A DNA stretch of 64,000 nucleotides from Syntrophomonadaceae bacterium. GTDB lineage: Bacteria; Bacillota; Dethiobacteria; DTU022. The notes below the pieces were generated by a model. It saw nothing but the letters and a program-made list of their open reading frames with translations, had not been told where the DNA came from and made no database searches. The stretch is taken from assembly GCA_007121075.1 (NCBI GenBank), contig SKMK01000022.1:1-64000 (forward strand). Reading direction: 5' to 3'. Position numbers and translations under genes: made by a program. Below are positions 1-8,128 of this stretch, piece by piece (position 1 is the stretch's first letter; every line of letters starts with the position of its first letter).

Positions 1-119
1 CCCTTGTTAATTACTTCCTGGGGCTTGGCACCCTCATCCACCATCTTGCGGGTCAGCTCATCCGCCTTCGCCGCATCACACTCAATTATCGCTCCTGCCA
101 AAGCTTCAAAATCTGCCAT
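1..119 (-). CDS. Corrinoid (cobalamin-binding) methyltransferase protein, N-terminus only
   Basis: Partial gene cut by the left window edge; 39 codons are visible, beginning MADFEALAGAIIECD. The start ATG has a good AAAGGAG about 8-10 bases upstream. The short helical N-terminus with an alternating acidic pattern and the stretch VDEGAKPQEVINKG matches the B12-binding_2 cap that opens MtbC/MttC/MtgC-type corrinoid proteins. These carry a methyl group between a substrate-specific methyltransferase and a tetrahydrofolate or CoM acceptor. The corrinoid-binding DxHxxG motif would lie beyond the edge, so the assignment rests on the cap and the context: a BCCT transporter and a sigma-54 activator follow on the same strand. 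Substrate (glycine betaine or methylamine) is inferred only. Confidence 0.7.
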   Translation of the reverse strand, partial: MADFEALAGAIIECDAAKADELTRKMVDEGAKPQEVINK

Positions 120-148
120 TACATACCACTCCTTTCTTATTTTTTTCT

Positions 149-177
149 ATTATATCCCTGTATTACTTATGCGGCAA
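149..177 (-). promoter_or_regulatory. Candidate sigma-A promoter for the corrinoid gene
   Basis: On the minus strand, TTGCCG (172-177) and TATAAT (149-154) are separated by exactly 17 bases. They lie just upstream of the corrinoid gene start at 119 and downstream of the hairpin that follows the transporter gene. The gene could therefore be transcribed on its own as well as by read-through from the sigma-54 promoter. Confidence 0.5.
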
Positions 178-180
178 ACC

Positions 181-210
181 GCCGCCGGATGATATTGCTC
201 ATCCGGCGGC
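181..210 (-). terminator. Perfect 12-bp hairpin after the BCCT transporter
   Basis: GCCGCCGGATGA at 181-192 is the exact reverse complement of 199-210, with a 6-base loop. It lies between the transporter stop (294) and the corrinoid gene. The T-run (TTTT, 211-214) is on the plus-strand side, so as a minus-strand terminator it is imperfect. It may be a weak terminator or a processing hairpin that sets the transporter to corrinoid-protein ratio. Confidence 0.45.
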
Positions 211-293
211 TTTTGCCATTACTCCTTTAAAGTCAAAAACTGCTTACTACAGTCTACCAAGGAACCTGCAATCCAAAAGAAACTGCCTTTATA

Positions 294-1883
294 TTACAGC
301 TTTCCTTTTTCCTCCTTCAACTCCTGGAGGGCGGCATCGATACGCGCTTTCTCCAGGGGCAGCGAGCCTTCCGCTCTTTCCTTGAATAGCGATTTCATCA
401 GGCAGTAAAGCATCAAGAGCATAATGATCATGAACGGGAACCCGCCGACAACCGAAGCTGTCTGCAGGGCGCCCAAACCGCCGGTAAAGAGCAGGATAGC
501 GGCAATCGCTCCCTCAAGGACCCCCCAGGTGATCCGCAGGGTTACCGGTGGGTTGGGGTTACCGCCCGAGGTGAGCATGCCGTTCACGTAGGTACCGGAG
601 TCGGAAGAGGTAATAAAGAACACCGCCACCGAGAAGCTGGCTGCTCCCACCAGCAGAGCGGATGCCGGCATAAGCTCCAGGAGGGTAAAGAAACCCATTG
701 CCTCGTCTAACTCTACTGCTTCACCGATCCCGCCGGCGCCGAAGTGCTCGAACCAGAGGGCGGCCCCGCCGAAAACAGCGAACCAGACCAGGCTGACCGC
801 TACCGGGACCAGTAGCACACCGGTGATAAAGTTACGGATGGTGCGGCCGCGGGAAACGCGGGCGATAAAGGTCCCCACAAAAGGCGCCCAGGCAATCCAC
901 CAGGCCCAGTAAAATACCGTCCAGGCGCCGTACCATCCTTCAGCTCCTTCACCGGCGGCATCGAGGCCAAATGACATGAAAACTATATTTTGCAGGTAAT
1001 CACCAATACCGTGGGTCAATGTGTTAAGAATGTAGAGAGTCGGACCGATGATAAATACCAGGGCCAGCAAAGCTAGCGCGACTACGATATTGATCCGGCT
1101 TAACCACTTAATACCACGGTCAATACCGGTGTAGGTGGAAATAACCGCTGCGGCAGTTACCACAATAACGATAACCACCCAGAGTGCATTGGTACTCGGA
1201 ATCCCGAATAAAAATTCCAGGCCGGCGCCGATCTGCATTGCGCCCAGGCCCAGAGAAGTCGCCAAACCGAACAGGGTAGCGAAAACACCGATGACGTTGA
1301 CAACAACGCCCCAGCCTTTGTTGATATTTTCCGGGCCAAGAATCGGTTCCAGGCAGGAGCTGAGCATCATCGGCAAACCCTTGCGGTAAGAAAAATAGGC
1401 CAGTGAACCGGCCACGACCGCATAAATGGCCCAGGGGTGGAAGCCCCAGTGGAAATACGAATAGCGCATGGCCATATGGACAGCGGCGGGAGTGCCCGCT
1501 TCACCCATTGGCGGCCACATGTAGTGCCAGATCGGTTCCGATACCCCCCAGAAGAGGAGGCCGATACCCATCCCACAGCTAAACAGCATGGCAAACCAGG
1601 TAAAGTTGCCGTACTCCGGTTTTTCGTCGTCCTTACCCAGCTTGATCTCGCCCACCGGGCTCAGGAGCAGGTAGATAATCAAAAACAGGAATATACTGGC
1701 CCCAAGGATGAAAGACCAGCCCCACTGCTCGACCATGTAGTCAAAAACGGTGCCGGCTACCTCACCAAAAGCTTCCGGCGCGGCAACACCAAAAACCACG
1801 AATACAAGCATGATAATAAGAGCAATCCAAAACGTCCTCTTGGCGTACATACTTCTTTCTTCTGGCGTTTGTTCCTTAACCAC
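294..1883 (-). CDS. BCCT family transporter (betaine/carnitine/choline type)
   Basis: Protein of 529 residues with about 12 hydrophobic segments. It carries BCCT hallmarks: GMGIGLLFWGVSEP near residue 105, and the tryptophan-rich segment WAWWIAWAPFVGTFIARVSR with the following RGRTIRNF in the second half. The family imports quaternary ammonium compounds such as glycine betaine, usually with Na+ or H+. Start is GTG at 1883 with GGAGGT seven bases upstream. A sigma-54 promoter lies upstream and a corrinoid protein gene downstream, which favours import of a methylated amine for demethylation rather than only for osmoprotection; that role is inferred. The C-terminus is short, without the long osmosensory tail of BetP. 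Confidence 0.9.
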   Translation of the reverse strand: MVKEQTPEERSMYAKRTFWIALIIMLVFVVFGVAAPEAFGEVAGTVFDYMVEQWGWSFILGASIFLFLIIYLLLSPVGEIKLGKDDEKPEYGNFTWFAMLFSCGMGIGLLFWGVSEPIWHYMWPPMGEAGTPAAVHMAMRYSYFHWGFHPWAIYAVVAGSLAYFSYRKGLPMMLSSCLEPILGPENINKGWGVVVNVIGVFATLFGLATSLGLGAMQIGAGLEFLFGIPSTNALWVVIVIVVTAAAVISTYTGIDRGIKWLSRINIVVALALLALVFIIGPTLYILNTLTHGIGDYLQNIVFMSFGLDAAGEGAEGWYGAWTVFYWAWWIAWAPFVGTFIARVSRGRTIRNFITGVLLVPVAVSLVWFAVFGGAALWFEHFGAGGIGEAVELDEAMGFFTLLELMPASALLVGAASFSVAVFFITSSDSGTYVNGMLTSGGNPNPPVTLRITWGVLEGAIAAILLFTGGLGALQTASVVGGFPFMIIMLLMLYCLMKSLFKERAEGSLPLEKARIDAALQELKEEKGKL

Positions 1884-2026
1884 TTAAGATACCTCCTTCA
1901 AAATAAGATTATCAGTGCTGGGTAAAAGGTGATTTTTCATGTTACATTTACCAACCCCCTAACTCGTTTTTAGGCATCTAAAAACAAACATCACATAAGT
2001 AAATTATCAATCTACTTTATAAATAC

Positions 2027-2042
2027 AGCAATATTCATGCCA
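2027..2042 (-). promoter_or_regulatory. Sigma-54 (-24/-12) promoter of the BCCT transporter
   Basis: The minus strand reads TGGCATG-AATA-TTGCT, matching the sigma-54 consensus TGGCACG-N4-TTGCW at all but one position, with the invariant GG and GC correctly spaced. It is about 145 bases upstream of the transporter start. The next upstream gene on the same strand is a sigma-54-dependent activator, so the pairing is self-consistent. The rest of the 1884-2234 gap is AT-rich and holds one clear palindrome (2208-2224). Confidence 0.8.
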
Positions 2043-2207
2043 TACGTTAAAAATTACCCGAAAACTCAATCCTGCCCTTGATATATGGACAAAAAGAAAA
2101 AGTGCTTATTATTGATAACAGGCCTCTTTCTCATAATTAGAAATACTGTGCGGCGATATACTGTAAAATGGATAGCAGTGACGGAAAACTTAAGGAAGAA
2201 TCAGCGT

Positions 2208-2224
2208 ATTATCATAATGATAAT
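2208..2224. repeat. 17-bp palindrome, possible activator-binding or 3' hairpin element
   Basis: ATTATCAT and ATGATAAT form a perfect 8-bp inverted repeat around one base. It lies 11 bases past the stop of the sigma-54 activator gene and about 165 bases upstream of the -24/-12 promoter, a usual position for an enhancer-like site. It has no T-run, so it is not a convincing terminator. Confidence 0.3.
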
Positions 2225-2234
2225 TTTTATCAAA

Positions 2235-4037
2235 TTAAGAAGCGTCCATTTCAATATCTTTTAGCTTTCGATAGAGGGTAGCTCTGCTTATACCGAGGGC
2301 ACTGGCAGCTTTTTCTTTGCCCCGGGTGCTGTACCCGTATTTTTGCAGGGCGGCCTTGATGGCTTTTTGTTCAAGCGAGGAAATATCTTCAATTCCAATT
2401 GAGTCGTTTCTGCTGTAATACCTGGTTATTTTTTCGGGCAAACTGCTTTTGCTAATTTGCGTTCCGGACTCTATATTAATGGCATACTCGATAGCGTTCT
2501 CCAATTCCCGGACATTGCCCGGCCAGGGATAGGCCAACAGTGCCTCACGGGTCTCTTCTTCAAATCCTTTGATCTTTTTATTAAGGCGCACCGAATAATA
2601 ATCAAGAAAGTGGTGCATTAAAAGAATAATATCATCTTTACGATCCCGTAATCCGGGCAGGATAAAAGGTATAACGTTAATCCGGTAAAAAAGATCTTCG
2701 CGAAATTTTCCTTCCTTAATTAATTCCTCCAGGTCTCTGTTGGTGGCGGCAATAATGCGCACATCGACATCACGGAATGAAACTCCGCCGATCCGGGCTA
2801 TGCTTTTATTCTCAATCACGTGCAGCAGTTTTACCTGAAAATCAAGAGGCATATCACCGATTTCATCAAGAAAAATTGTGCCGCCGTGAGCCATCTCAAA
2901 TTTTCCAGGTTTGCCGCCTTTACGGGCCCCGGTGAATGCTCCTTCTTCGTAACCAAACAGTTCCGATTCAAGCAGCGTGGCGGGTATGGCCGCACAGCTT
3001 ACAGAAACAAAAGGGTTTTTTCGGCGGGGGCTTTCCTCATGTATGGCGCGCGCAAAAATGCTCTTTCCGGTTCCGGTTTCGCCTCTAATTAATACAGTCG
3101 AATCAGTTGAAGCGATCAGCCTCATTTTTTCCTTAATTTCATTGATTTCTGTGCTGGCTCCGATAATACCGGAGAAAGTCGATTTTTTGTTTTCTTTCAT
3201 GATCCGGGTGGCCATTTCTTCTACTTCTTCTTTTTTGCGGAATGTCAAAACCGCCCCCGAAACTCTTCCGTCTTCATACATAGGGGTGACATTATAAAAC
3301 AGGTATAAGGTCTTGTTTTCAGGGCCGGTATAGCTCACTTCATTTACATAATAAAGATCTTCTCCAGCGCTGTTATACTTGCTGATGGCATCTTCAACTA
3401 CAAAATCTGGGAAAAGGTCGTTAATATGATTTCTGCTTTCGCTGTTATACTCAAGATCAAGCATCTCTTCCGCAGCATGGTTCATATTAGTGATTATGCC
3501 CTGGTTATTAATGGCAATAACGCCTTCATAAATAGAGTTGATGACATCCTTAAACTGGTTCATCAAGCTGGTAACCTTGGATTCCATTCTTTTTTCATTG
3601 AGTGAAATCAGAATGATATTGCCTAATTTACTTAAGAAATCCTGCATCTTTTCATAGTGGTTAAGCAGTTTCCGGCGGTGCTGTTCGGTCAGAGCCAGCA
3701 ATGAAATACTGCCAATTTTTTCATCTCCGTAGACGATGGGGCGCATTACAAAAGCAAGTACTTCGCACCTTTCCGAATATTCACATTCCGCGCAGCAAAC
3801 TGCATGGGCCGTATTCTCAACAAAAATAGATTCATCGCTTGCAGAGGATACTATTTTATGGGTCATGCAGCCCTCGTCATATACGGCCCCCACCTCTTTT
3901 TCGAAGTAGCCGCTACCGGCAATGACCTCGAGGTTGCTGCTGATAATGCCGATTTCTATATCCACTACCCCTGCAAAAGCTCCTGTAACCTGCTGTAAAA
4001 AGCTTTGAATCCTCTTTAATTCTTTCAAAAGAGACAT
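2235..4037 (-). CDS. Sigma-54-dependent transcriptional activator (sensor-PAS-AAA+-Fis HTH)
   Basis: Protein of 600 residues. Residues 1-150 form a sensory region I cannot assign to a named domain; it contains a cysteine cluster (C57, C81, C82, C85, C91). A PAS-like domain follows at about 155-270. The AAA+ core has Walker A GETGTGKS (319-326), the sigma-54 contact loop GAFTGA (366-371) and Walker B TIFLDEIGD (387-395). The C-terminus has a Fis-type helix-turn-helix (GISRATLYRKL). Such proteins bind upstream sites and drive sigma-54 RNA polymerase. The adjacent -24/-12 promoter at 2027-2042 makes the BCCT transporter the obvious target. The gene follows proX by 34 bases, probably in one transcript. 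Confidence 0.92.
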   Translation of the reverse strand: MSLLKELKRIQSFLQQVTGAFAGVVDIEIGIISSNLEVIAGSGYFEKEVGAVYDEGCMTHKIVSSASDESIFVENTAHAVCCAECEYSERCEVLAFVMRPIVYGDEKIGSISLLALTEQHRRKLLNHYEKMQDFLSKLGNIILISLNEKRMESKVTSLMNQFKDVINSIYEGVIAINNQGIITNMNHAAEEMLDLEYNSESRNHINDLFPDFVVEDAISKYNSAGEDLYYVNEVSYTGPENKTLYLFYNVTPMYEDGRVSGAVLTFRKKEEVEEMATRIMKENKKSTFSGIIGASTEINEIKEKMRLIASTDSTVLIRGETGTGKSIFARAIHEESPRRKNPFVSVSCAAIPATLLESELFGYEEGAFTGARKGGKPGKFEMAHGGTIFLDEIGDMPLDFQVKLLHVIENKSIARIGGVSFRDVDVRIIAATNRDLEELIKEGKFREDLFYRINVIPFILPGLRDRKDDIILLMHHFLDYYSVRLNKKIKGFEEETREALLAYPWPGNVRELENAIEYAINIESGTQISKSSLPEKITRYYSRNDSIGIEDISSLEQKAIKAALQKYGYSTRGKEKAASALGISRATLYRKLKDIEMDAS

Positions 4038-4071
4038 ACCACCTTTATAGCTTTAAGTCACCGGTCCCCGG

Positions 4072-4560
4072 CTAAATATAGATAACCTCATTGCCACAGT
4101 GCTTGAGGAGCTTTTCAAAATCCTTGAATGAAAGATTAACCGTGGCCGTATTAACATTGGGGTGAAAATTGACATATTCCTTTTTCTGCAAAGCGCGGTC
4201 AATTACCAGGGTAACTGCTTTTTTCTCATCGTTTATAATACCGAAAGGTGAAACCGCCCCCGTCTCAAGTCCAAGGTGCTCCTGCAAGCGGCGCTCAGAG
4301 GCAAAACTAAGTTTGCCCGCAGCCAGCTTGGCGGAAAGGTCTTTCAAATCGGCAGATTTCGATTGCTCCAGGACTACCAGGAAATGGCGGTTTCCCTTGT
4401 TATTTCTTAAAAACAGGTTTTTAGAATGGGCTCCTTCGATATCTTTCCAGTATTGTTGAGCTTCTTCGACCGTGTAAACCGGAGGATGCTCATAACGGGT
4501 GTACTGAATGCCCAGCTGATCCATAAGGTTATATACTTTTTGCTCATTTTCAGTAATCAA
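4072..4560 (-). CDS. ProX/YbaK-family prolyl-tRNA editing protein
   Basis: Protein of 162 residues, the usual length of free-standing ProX/PrdX proteins. Family features include the N-terminal YTRYEHPPVYTVEEA segment, KNLFLRN, and the central GAVSPFGIIND that forms the editing pocket. ProX hydrolyses Ala-tRNA(Pro) in trans. TTG is the start (4560), with AAAGGGG nine bases upstream. Its position directly upstream of a sigma-54 activator resembles the PrdX-PrdR arrangement of proline-reductase clusters in other Clostridia, but no proline reductase gene is present here. It is probably the first gene of a two-gene operon with the activator. Confidence 0.85.
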   Translation of the reverse strand: MITENEQKVYNLMDQLGIQYTRYEHPPVYTVEEAQQYWKDIEGAHSKNLFLRNNKGNRHFLVVLEQSKSADLKDLSAKLAAGKLSFASERRLQEHLGLETGAVSPFGIINDEKKAVTLVIDRALQKKEYVNFHPNVNTATVNLSFKDFEKLLKHCGNEVIYI

Positions 4561-4744
4561 TTTTATAATCCCCTTTCAGATATTTATTTGGTTGAAGTAG
4601 AGTGCAGTTTCATAAACCGGCACGATTTAGCCCGGGCGGCACAGCAAAAAGAGGGAATCATGCCCCGGCCGGATCTGGATTTCCAGTTAGATCAGGGCCG
4701 AAATAGGCAAAATAGATAATATATATGCACATAAATGTATATAA

Positions 4745-4773
4745 ACCTTATCACGGTTCACTTTCGGTGTCAA
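4745..4773 (-). promoter_or_regulatory. Candidate sigma-A promoter for proX and the sigma-54 activator
   Basis: TTGACA (4768-4773) is followed after 17 bases by TAAGGT (4745-4750), preceded by TGA as an extended -10. It points at proX with a leader of about 180 bases. The -35 is perfect and the -10 is weak. Confidence 0.45.
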
Positions 4774-4786
4774 ATTAAGAATTATT

Positions 4787-4818
4787 ATTAAAAAAAAGTA
4801 CTTTATTCAAAGCACTTT
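4787..4818 (-). terminator. Intrinsic terminator of the MORN-repeat gene
   Basis: On the minus strand AAAGTGCTTT pairs with AAAGTACTTT across a 4-base loop (10 pairs, one G-U), followed by eight T residues. It begins 13 bases after the stop of the MORN gene. Confidence 0.8.
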
Positions 4819-4831
4819 AAGGAAAAACAGC

Positions 4832-6364
4832 TCAGGTGCTCTCTGCTTTAAGTTTAAAGGGGCCCATACCTATGAACCAGAACCCTCTTTTGGCTTTATC
4901 ATTTTCCGACACCAGCCGCCCGAAGCCATGCCGGCGCCCCAGAAACCAGTTTCCAGTAAACCGTTCCCCGACCAGCGGTTTATAAGTACCATACCCATGA
5001 GGATGACCTTTCCACCACCGTCCCCGGTAGGTGCTTCCCCCGGGCCAGGTCCGGATACCCCAGCCGTGGAACTTGCCGGCGGCAAATTCGCCCTCGTATG
5101 AACCTTTTCCATCCATCTCAAAGTAACCGCGTCCATGCATCAGGCCCAATTCCCAGCTGCCGCGCCATGTTGATCGATCAGGCTTTTCAAGGCATCCTTC
5201 ACCGTGATACAGCCCTTTTTTAAAAGATCCTTCGTAACAATCACCATTGGTACTACGGTACCGGCCGAATCCTTCCATTAAATCATCCTGCCAGGAACCT
5301 TTATATTCAGAGCCATCTTTCCAGGTCATGACTCCGTAACCGTGTTTTTTGCTATTCTTGAACTCGCCCTTGTAGGCCGATCCATCTTTATAGGCGACCT
5401 CGCCCCCGCCAGCGGGCCGGCCGCCGGCCAACTCTCCGCTATATAAGGATCCATCGGGGAAAAAAAAGGTCCCTTCGTCCAGGAGCGTGCCATGGTTAAA
5501 GGTTCCCACAAAACGAGACTGGTCCTGGAAATACAAAGTCCCTTTTCCATGGGGCCGGTTATTTTTACATTCCCCGACATATTTTGTTCCATCGGGCAAA
5601 ATACACCGGCCGGTTCCGGTGTTTCTACCATGTTCATAAGTGCCTTTAAACCGGGTCCCATCCGGCAACAGGGCGGAGCCGCTGCCGTGGGGCAAGCCTT
5701 CCTGTAACCTGCCTTTGTATTTAGCGCCGTCCGGGAAAAAGTAATGGCCTTTATCGGTAAACCGCCCCTGCTTAAAGGTGCCTGTGTATCTCGCCCCATC
5801 GGCAAAAGTATAGGTGCCCCGGCCGTGCATTCGGTTGCTTCTCCACTCGCCTTCATACCTGCGGCCGTCAGGCCAAACTTGAGTTCCTGTCCCCTCGCGG
5901 CGATCTTCAACCCACTGCCCTTTATAACTCTTGCCATTCGGCCATACCATCACGCCTTGACCGTGGCGATAGGCCTGCTTCCATTCACCGGTATATTTTT
6001 TTCCATCGGGCCAGGTAAAAGTGCCATGCCTTTCATATAAGCCGTCTACAAATTCGCCCTCATATTTTTCACCGCCGGGCCAGTAATAAGTACCCAGCCC
6101 GTGCATTTGATCATTTTTCCACTCTCCGATATATTTACGCCAGTCGGCAAACAGGTATGTGCCCCGGCCGTGCATCTTATCTTCTTTCCAGTGGCCTTCG
6201 TACTTATCGCCATTGGACCAAACAAAGGTACCCTCGCCGTGGAAACGCCCGTTTTTCCATTCGCCGCTATACCTGCTCCCGTCAGGCCAGGTAACCGTGC
6301 CCCGGCCATGCGGCTTATTATTTAATAATTCTCCCCGGTATTCTCCATTTCCGGCCAGTTTCAT
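4832..6364 (-). CDS. MORN-repeat protein (about 21 tandem repeats)
   Basis: Protein of 510 residues made almost wholly of 23-residue MORN repeats of the pattern xYxGEWKNGxxHGxGTxxWPDG. I count 21 full units plus a degenerate one near the C-terminus. The last 10 or so residues are non-repetitive. There is no signal peptide, membrane segment or enzymatic domain, so it should be cytoplasmic or peripheral. MORN repeats form an elongated beta-solenoid that can bind proteins or acidic lipids; no function can be assigned here. Repeats 9-14 are the most divergent. Start ATG is at 6364 with only a weak Shine-Dalgarno. The gene is monocistronic by position, with its own terminator. Confidence 0.93.
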   Translation of the reverse strand: MKLAGNGEYRGELLNNKPHGRGTVTWPDGSRYSGEWKNGRFHGEGTFVWSNGDKYEGHWKEDKMHGRGTYLFADWRKYIGEWKNDQMHGLGTYYWPGGEKYEGEFVDGLYERHGTFTWPDGKKYTGEWKQAYRHGQGVMVWPNGKSYKGQWVEDRREGTGTQVWPDGRRYEGEWRSNRMHGRGTYTFADGARYTGTFKQGRFTDKGHYFFPDGAKYKGRLQEGLPHGSGSALLPDGTRFKGTYEHGRNTGTGRCILPDGTKYVGECKNNRPHGKGTLYFQDQSRFVGTFNHGTLLDEGTFFFPDGSLYSGELAGGRPAGGGEVAYKDGSAYKGEFKNSKKHGYGVMTWKDGSEYKGSWQDDLMEGFGRYRSTNGDCYEGSFKKGLYHGEGCLEKPDRSTWRGSWELGLMHGRGYFEMDGKGSYEGEFAAGKFHGWGIRTWPGGSTYRGRWWKGHPHGYGTYKPLVGERFTGNWFLGRRHGFGRLVSENDKAKRGFWFIGMGPFKLKAEST

Positions 6365-6451
6365 AATCTAGATCCAGCCTTTCCCAGAATTATCTGGAAT
6401 ATATTTCTACAGATCAACGCATTATCCCTTCATGAGAAATATAAGACCCAA

Positions 6452-7213
6452 TTAGCCGGCAGTCGCATCGGGCAAGTCCTGATCTTTCTTCTTGCGCCGA
6501 GACAGGTAAACCATGAATATCCCCAGCTCATACAATAACATCAGGGGAATGGCCATTAAGACCTGGGAAAATATATCGGGCGGAGTCAGTACCGAAGCAA
6601 AAATGATGATAATCAGCAGGGCAAACTTACGGTTTTTTCGTAAAAATGCAGTTGTCAGCAGACCTATACTGCCCAGAAACCAGAATAGCACCGGCATCTG
6701 AAATACCAGGCCAAAAGACAGCATAAAGGAAGTGGTAAAAGTTAAGTAACGGGCAATGCTGAAGCTTGGAACCAGGTCGGCTCCGGAAAAGCCCACAAAA
6801 AAATTCAAAGCAAAGGGAAGAACCACAAAATAGGCGAATGAAAGCCCCAGGGCAAAAAGGATATACATAACCAGGGTTAACAGCATAGCAGACCGTTTAG
6901 TCTTTCCGACGGCAGTTATGGCGATGGCCAGCAGCTGATAAAGAATCAAGGGCAGGGTTACAATTCCACTGGTAATAAATGCCAAACGCAGGTTGGCCAG
7001 GAGTGCTTCTGAGGGAGTCAAAAAGATAAGTTGAAGATCCAGGCCCTCTGCATCAAGGCCTGCATATGCCATATCGGCGGGCATCAATAAAATATGCCTG
7101 ATTTGATCACTAAAAGTAAAGCTGATAATGGCAAAAAGAAAAACTGTCCCCGCAATGATCATCAAGCGTACACGCAGCTCTTCAAAGAGACGAATTAACC
7201 TTTCTCTTTCCAT
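6452..7213 (-). CDS. tatC: Sec-independent protein translocase subunit TatC
   Basis: Protein of 253 residues with six predicted membrane spans and the TatC signature regions: an N-terminal EELRVRL segment, LTPSEALLANLRLAF in the first periplasmic loop and its flank, FGLVFQMPVLFWFL, and LTPPDIFSQVLMAIPLMLLYE. TatC is the receptor for twin-arginine signal peptides that exports folded, often cofactor-bearing proteins. No tatA is in the window, so the partner must be encoded elsewhere. It follows the upstream membrane-anchored gene by 33 bases and is probably co-transcribed. The nearest good Shine-Dalgarno is about 17 bases from the ATG, so the start is a little uncertain. Confidence 0.92.
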   Translation of the reverse strand: MERERLIRLFEELRVRLMIIAGTVFLFAIISFTFSDQIRHILLMPADMAYAGLDAEGLDLQLIFLTPSEALLANLRLAFITSGIVTLPLILYQLLAIAITAVGKTKRSAMLLTLVMYILFALGLSFAYFVVLPFALNFFVGFSGADLVPSFSIARYLTFTTSFMLSFGLVFQMPVLFWFLGSIGLLTTAFLRKNRKFALLIIIIFASVLTPPDIFSQVLMAIPLMLLYELGIFMVYLSRRKKKDQDLPDATAG

Positions 7214-7246
7214 AATAAAAGTATATTACGCTTCCTCTCCGGATAA

Positions 7247-8059
7247 TTATTCAAAGTAAATATCATCTTCGACGTCATCTTCGCTCTGAAGATAGCGCAA
7301 ATAGTTCTGGGCTTCTCTGTAAATCCAGCTGTCCCCTGTTTCATCTTCCAGGATATCCTCGAGCATTGATTTGGCCGTGGCCTGGTCACCCAGGTATTCA
7401 CCAAGTAAAAAAGTATAGTATAAGTGTTCTTCATTATCGGCCGTGCCTTCTGTTACCCTCGTTTCGAGATAATCAAAAAGCCATCCAATTTCTTCCTGCT
7501 GCAATTCTTCCCTATTACCGGTATCAAGCAAGGTAACAAAAGAAAGGTGGACCGCGGGATCGGGGTTTTCGCGGAGCAATTTCTGCAAAATGGTAATTTG
7601 ATCTGATATCAGGTCATCATCTTTCTCCAGTTCTTTATAAAAACCGATCAGCTCCAGCCGAAACCGGGGGTTCTCGGGTTCCATATCGGCCAGGGTTTCA
7701 TAGATGGACAGCAGCCTTTCCTGGTATTTTTCCACCGCTTCATGATCATTGAAGTACATTTGCTTGATCAGACTCAAATAGCGATAATTCTCAGCCAGCT
7801 CCTGGAGCACTGCAGGACTGGGATCATGTTCTTCCAGATGTTCTTCCAGGCGTTCTACTTCACCTTCATAGTAGTCCAGGTAATCTTCGGGCTCAGGATC
7901 AGCGTGCTCCTGGGGGATACCCGCGCCTTCTCCACCGAGGGTATGCCCGAGATACCCTCCTACTACGGATGCCACCATTCCAAAAGCCAGGACAGCAGCT
8001 ACGATAGCCGCCCAGCGTTGTCTTTTCAAGTCTTTTGGTCTTTCATTTTTCTTAGCCAA
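7247..8059 (-). CDS. Membrane-anchored helical (TPR-like) protein of unknown function
   Basis: Protein of 270 residues when started at TTG 8059, which has GGAGG eight bases upstream; the longer frame (start 8101) lacks such a signal. Residues 1-16 are basic, about 17-38 form one membrane span, and the rest is acidic and helical with spacing like degenerate tetratricopeptide repeats (LQELAENYRYLSLIKQMY; RFRLELIGFYKEL). The topology suggests an anchored extracytoplasmic helical scaffold. It sits just upstream of tatC with a 33-base gap. I do not recognise a named family; a role in export or envelope protein assembly is a guess from the neighbour. Confidence 0.7.
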   Translation of the reverse strand: MAKKNERPKDLKRQRWAAIVAAVLAFGMVASVVGGYLGHTLGGEGAGIPQEHADPEPEDYLDYYEGEVERLEEHLEEHDPSPAVLQELAENYRYLSLIKQMYFNDHEAVEKYQERLLSIYETLADMEPENPRFRLELIGFYKELEKDDDLISDQITILQKLLRENPDPAVHLSFVTLLDTGNREELQQEEIGWLFDYLETRVTEGTADNEEHLYYTFLLGEYLGDQATAKSMLEDILEDETGDSWIYREAQNYLRYLQSEDDVEDDIYFE

Positions 8060-8128
8060 AATAAAAACCTCCGGATCAATTTTACAGGTTCTATTAAACA
8101 TAGTTCAGGCAATTATTGGGATGCATGG

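Noticed and set aside
4-192. 62-codon plus-strand frame at the left edge
   Set aside because: It is antisense to the corrinoid protein start, which has a better ribosome site and a recognisable N-terminus.
5326-5937. Long alternative frames on both strands within the MORN gene
   Set aside because: They arise from the 69-base periodicity of the MORN repeats; their translations are low in conserved features.
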